Positions 60,246 to 64,000 of a DNA stretch of 64,000 bases are shown in pieces. The notes below the pieces were generated by a model, which was given only the letters and a program-made list of their open reading frames with translations, was not told the origin of the DNA and made no database searches. Made by a program: the position numbers and the translations under genes. The DNA is taken from contig NC_080735.1 in the NCBI RefSeq assembly GCF_019097595.1, positions 15,477,917-15,541,916 of the forward strand. Reading direction: 5' to 3'. The DNA is from Hemibagrus wyckioides (Eukaryota > Chordata > Actinopteri > Siluriformes > Bagridae). Numbering within the stretch: the first letter of the stretch is position 1; every line of letters begins with the position of its first letter.

Positions 60246-61386
60246 TAATAATATGAGTGCTTACATTAGAGATGAGCTTACAACAGATATGAGATTAGAG
60301 TAGGGAAATTGATGGGACAGGATTCAGCATAAGAGAAAAAACACTCCTACTAAGCCATAAGGCTTAGATATTTGAGGTTCTGTCTAAAGGTTATATGTGT
60401 CCATTATTCAGAAAACATTATTTTTCATCCCATACTCTTTAAGTTGTGCTCATATTCTGTGATTTTGTCTCTTACAAAGAAATGAAACATTCATTTTAAG
60501 CAGAGAAGTCGCTCTTTGAATTGGAAAGGACATTTATGCATGACTTTGACATTCATCCAATATAGATTCTGTTCTCCCTCTTATTGGATTTGAAAATGAG
60601 ATTTACAAAGCACAGAGGATCATTAGAAGACAGGGAGAGAGGGGCATTTTTCTACTAATAGCATGTAATTAAAACCATAAAGTTATGTTTGGCGGGATTA
60701 ATATTCTGAAAAATCCTGTCGTCATTTATTAGAGCGCTGGAAAAGTTAATAAGAGATTATTTATTCATGCTCACATAAATATTTAACCTATGTATTAATA
60801 TTCATTGGCACCAAGCTTCCATATTTATCACGAAGAGTAGATTTATTGTGAGGTTGGGAGTAATTTTGGTAATTTCGGCCTTCCCTTACAATGAGAGTCC
60901 AACAATTCCCAGCTAAAATGTTGCATTCTGAAATAATCTGAATAATATACTCATATTGGCAGGAGGAAAGAGTTTCCAATAATCCCCTGTAGTCATGATG
61001 AAAGGAGTAACCTAGTTGAGACACTGTTGAACTGACTGGTGATTCTTTATGAAAGAATGCTTAAAGAGAATAGATTCCCAGGCATAAAGGAATTGCATGG
61101 GTTTGAAACACTGATGTAGGATATAACATGAGATTTTTGAGGGTTTCATCAGTAAGACATGATGAAAATCATAAGGGTTCTAGATCTAAATCTGGTTCCT
61201 AACAAATCTAAACTTCTTAGACAACTGTATGAATTGCAAAGTTCAAGACATTCTGCTGTAGGATGTTTGAGCGCTCAGTATGAGTGAAATGACCATTAAG
61301 AGTTTTTGAGTGCAAACGATTTCATTTTTTTCTTTTCTCTTAAATATATACACTATTAAGAACTCCTTTGACTTGTCTCGCTAGTG
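60246..61386. other. Intergenic, no gene seen
   Basis: Unique AT-rich sequence. The stretch 60560-61000 has no repeat landmarks and is a candidate for conserved noncoding DNA. Confidence 0.45.
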
Positions 61387-61584
61387 TAAGGGTGTCCAAT
61401 CTTATCCGCAAAGGACCAGTGTGGGTGCAGGTTTTCATACCAATCAAGCAGAAGTCACACCTGATTCCATCTGTTTAATCGGTTGATCTTGGCTTTCAAT
61501 AGACTCAGGTGTGGCTTCTGCTTGGTTGGAATGAAAACCTGCACCCACTCTTGCCCTTTTCGGATAAGATTTGATACCCCTGCT
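61387..61584. mobile_element. Fold-back nonautonomous DNA element, copy 1
   Basis: The two ends are inverted copies: ggtgtccaatcttatccg (61391-61408) and cggataagatttgatacccc (61561-61580). A second inverted pair of about 44 bases lies inside (61422-61464 and 61505-61548, core gcagaagtcacacctga / tcaggtgtggcttctgc). Flanking ctagt on both sides may be part of a target duplication. An 8-bp duplication would indicate a hAT-type origin, but it is not exact. Confidence 0.7.
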
Positions 61585-61664
61585 CTAGTAGAAGTCTTAA
61601 CTTTCATGTCTAACCCCATAACAGTGTTTTAAATCATGGATGGAAACACTGTTTTAAAACACCC

Positions 61665-61850
61665 CTATATCAGGAGAGTCAATTACTTGGAAAAGGCCAA
61701 AGTCGGTGCAGGGTTTCATTCCAACCAAGCAGGAGCCACACATGAGTGTATGGAAATCCAAGATCAACTGAATAATCAAGTGGAATCAGGTGGAACTCCT
61801 GCTTAATTGGAATGAAAACCTACACCATGAATGGACCCTGTATTATTTTA
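61665..61850. mobile_element. Fold-back element, copy 2 (degenerate)
   Basis: The inner arms of the 61387 element recur (61705-61746 and 61787-61826, for example ttccaaccaagcaggagcca and tggaatgaaaacctacac). The outer ends are lost. Confidence 0.65.
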
Positions 61851-62339
61851 GACCTTACTGGTTAGACTGATAAGTGGTGCAAGAGAAAAGAGTTCACCCT
61901 ATGGCATCATCAGGTTTGGAACTCATAGTCTCATGGGTCCTCACGATGCCACAAACAATCCATAACTGCGAGCCTTTGGAGAAAATTTGGCCGTGCTCTT
62001 TGGATGCTCTCTCTCCTGTCAATCAGAGTGACACTAGCCGTTTGTGGACATGTATCTGGAATAGAGCAGCTAATCACTTTCCACCTAATATGTGCTGTGA
62101 TAAGTCATGAGCAGCAGCTTGAAACGATGCATTCAGCTGGATATCTTATCCAGCCAATCCTCCAGATTTGGTACCTGTAGTATGACAGAGGAGAGCTGGC
62201 CCTTTCATGGACACCTAAACATGATGATAATCATGTAATCCACTATAAAATTTGAAAGCTGAATTGTAATCACATTGACTAAGATTCATTTTTATGTTTA
62301 TAGTGTTTTTAAAAAAATACACATTGTAAGTTTTACAGA

Positions 62340-62740
62340 TTAAAAAAACTCAATGACATGAAGAAAAAACCTTGGGAGGAACCCATCCTCTTCTGAGTCA
62401 CACCGGATACTGGGATTACAAATTATTACTTCTACAACCATATACTATAAAGTTAAACAGTAAATGTTTTGAAAGGATGTCCAGTATAAGTATATTGTGA
62501 ATAATAGTCCTTGGATGAGCTCAGGACAGTTTTTATGATTACAGAGGCAGTTCATAGGTCTGTAACTGAATCCTGGTGAGATTATCCACTGAAGCAAAAG
62601 TGAGACTTGGGGGAAAAAGTTGTTTTTTGTAAGTGCAAACCTTTCCATATGCCAACATCTTTCTTGACAGGAAAAGGACAGGAAAACGTCTGTTGTAGAG
62701 TTCTACAGCTAACATTTAACAGTTCCTAGAGCAAAAAACA
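62340..62740 (+). repeat. Dispersed fish repeat, long copy
   Basis: ccttgggaggaacccatcct, gtcacaccggatactgggat, ttggatgagctcaggacagt, agcaaaagtgagacttgggg and tgttgtagagttctacagct occur in the order of an interspersed repeat common in fish genomes. A shorter copy is at 49590-49720. It is noncoding. Confidence 0.6.
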
Positions 62741-63664
62741 CCCCTGATGGATCACTTTTGCGCACCTGTTGCTTCATACGTTCATCTGAGTGGTAAATCC
62801 AATGACTCAAAACTCAGACAATCCAATTTACTTCATATGGTTTGATCTTTTGCTGCCCTTTAATAGAACCGTTCCATTTGTTCATTAATATCCCAAAAGG
62901 ACCAGAACTCAAAATAGATTTAAGACGTTACCTATTTTTAGTGTTAAAGCCGTTTCTGCATGTGATCAACTTTCTGTGTTACTGCTGCCATCAGAAGCCA
63001 GGCACTTTACCCGTCAGGCTTCATTGCCCAACCAGGCCCTTTTGAGAGTCTCTTCAGTATTTCAATCTCAAATTACTCTAGTAATGCATTTTATTTCACA
63101 TTTAACAAAGAGAATTGGTGAAAACATTAGAAGCTCTTTGGGGAAATTGTGTCACCCTTGATTTGTTTGTTGTGAGTAGATTTCAGAAGGGTCATTATTT
63201 ATCCATGAGTTGATTTTTTTTTTTCTGGGTTACCTCTGAAGATTTGGATGTAGTCAGTAGATTGGGAAGCTGATATTTCTCAGGTTATACAGTATGTACT
63301 AGAAATAAACAGAGAAATGAAACTGCAATAAGAATATGCAGCAATGGCTTTGCTTTCCAAGTCCAAAGTCTTTTAGCCTTAGAAAACCTCAGTGTACTGT
63401 ATTTGGATGCCAACTACGCACAGCTTTATGAAAAATGTTCAACATAACAATTTATTTTGCCAACAGCTATAAACAAACAGGGATATTTGAGACTGCTAGA
63501 TAGTAATGCTGAAATTGTGCCTCAGTACCATCCAGAAAACAGAAAATGTGAATCATTTTGTTCATCCATCACCTGTTATTTTAATAACATGACAATCCAA
63601 TATGCACAGTGACACATATATTGGTTTACACAAATTTCAGAAAATGTTTCAAAGAATATATGGC
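62741..63664. other. Intergenic, no gene seen
   Basis: Short open frames only, with no recognisable product. Confidence 0.45.
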
Positions 63665-63699
63665 TTTAAGTTTGTGGACACCTGATCATCACACCTATA
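63665..63699. mobile_element. Terminal scrap of another Tc1-like element
   Basis: agtttgtggacacctgatca followed by tcacacctata resembles the subterminal sequence of a Tc1 family, cut off by the element that begins at 63700. Recognition is from memory. Confidence 0.4.
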
Positions 63700-64000
63700 C
63701 ACTACTCACAAAAAGTTAAGGATATTTGGCTTTCGGGTGAAATTTCCGGATGCACCTAAAATGCACTATAACCTTTACAGGTGAACTTAATTTGAACTTC
63801 TCTACACTTTTGAATGCACATGTCCACCTCTTTAGTGTTTCAGAACTTTTTGCATAACTTGCTGTTCTCTAACAAGGTGCTTAACGGCAAAATTCACAGC
63901 TGGTGTTTGATCCATGAATCGACCAATAAATTTTCTGGTTCAGTTAGAATTGGTATTTAAACAGTCCTCTTCATCATGCTGTTCACATTTTGACATCATG
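63700..64000 (+). mobile_element. Tc1-like element, left end (cut by the window edge)
   Basis: The element begins cactactcacaaaaagttaag right after TA (63698-63699), the form of a Tc1 terminal repeat. The leader continues with ctttcgggtgaaatttccgg, ttctctaacaaggtgcttaa and ggtatttaaacagtcctctt. The last three bases of the window are an ATG in the expected position for the transposase start, so the coding part would lie just outside. Whether it is intact cannot be judged. Confidence 0.7.

Overview
This 64 kb window is vertebrate, almost certainly teleost, nuclear DNA. It is AT-rich and has no prokaryotic features. It is full of short tandem repeats, carries tRNA-derived SINEs, several Tc1-like DNA transposons, a Ty3/gypsy relic and LINE tails, and its only host protein-coding sequence is split into exons. 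The repeat families look like those of catfish-type fishes, but that placement rests on my recollection of the families and is inference.

The one well-supported host gene is the last coding exon of pudp (hdhd1, pseudouridine-5'-phosphatase) at 324-500 on the + strand; the rest of the gene lies left of the window. A CpG-rich patch with two opposed CCAAT boxes follows at about 801-951. A second piece of host-derived coding sequence lies at 35884-37078 on the - strand. It is the RRM4 region of a cytoplasmic poly(A)-binding-protein-like gene, spread over three exon-like blocks, with an in-frame stop and a lost splice donor, so it is probably a pseudogene. A tRNA-Lys(UUU)-like sequence at 41292-41364 folds well but differs from the canonical tRNA mainly at CpG sites. 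Everything else is intergenic.

Mobile DNA from left to right: a Tc1-like fossil (2015-2510); a decayed Tc1 copy (4591-5700); tRNA-SINEs (5921-6610); the 5' half of a Ty3/gypsy element on the - strand (7883-9984: RT start, protease, gag, 5' LTR); SINE and other fragments (11275-11830); a nested-hairpin element (13014-13299); a LINE endonuclease fragment (about 13787-14096); a SINE (18449-18658); a LINE 3' end that contains a 3.2 kb 20-bp minisatellite (22865-26432); an uninterrupted Tc1 transposase with perfect inverted repeats (39862-41109) lodged in the tail of a SINE; a near-identical frameshifted copy (47290-48530); an internally deleted Tc1 of another family (48583-48975); two fold-back elements (61387-61850); and the first 300 bp of another Tc1-like element at the right edge (63700-64000).

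Two minisatellites dominate the middle of the window. The 20-bp array at 23166-26362 appears to have grown inside a LINE 3' end. The 27-bp arrays at 31713-33000 and 33232-33590 are so uniform that both strands stay open for about 430 codons. I regard those reading frames as artefacts of the 27-bp period. I see no operon, CRISPR array, defence locus or other gene system. The new material is in repeat structure and transposon history.
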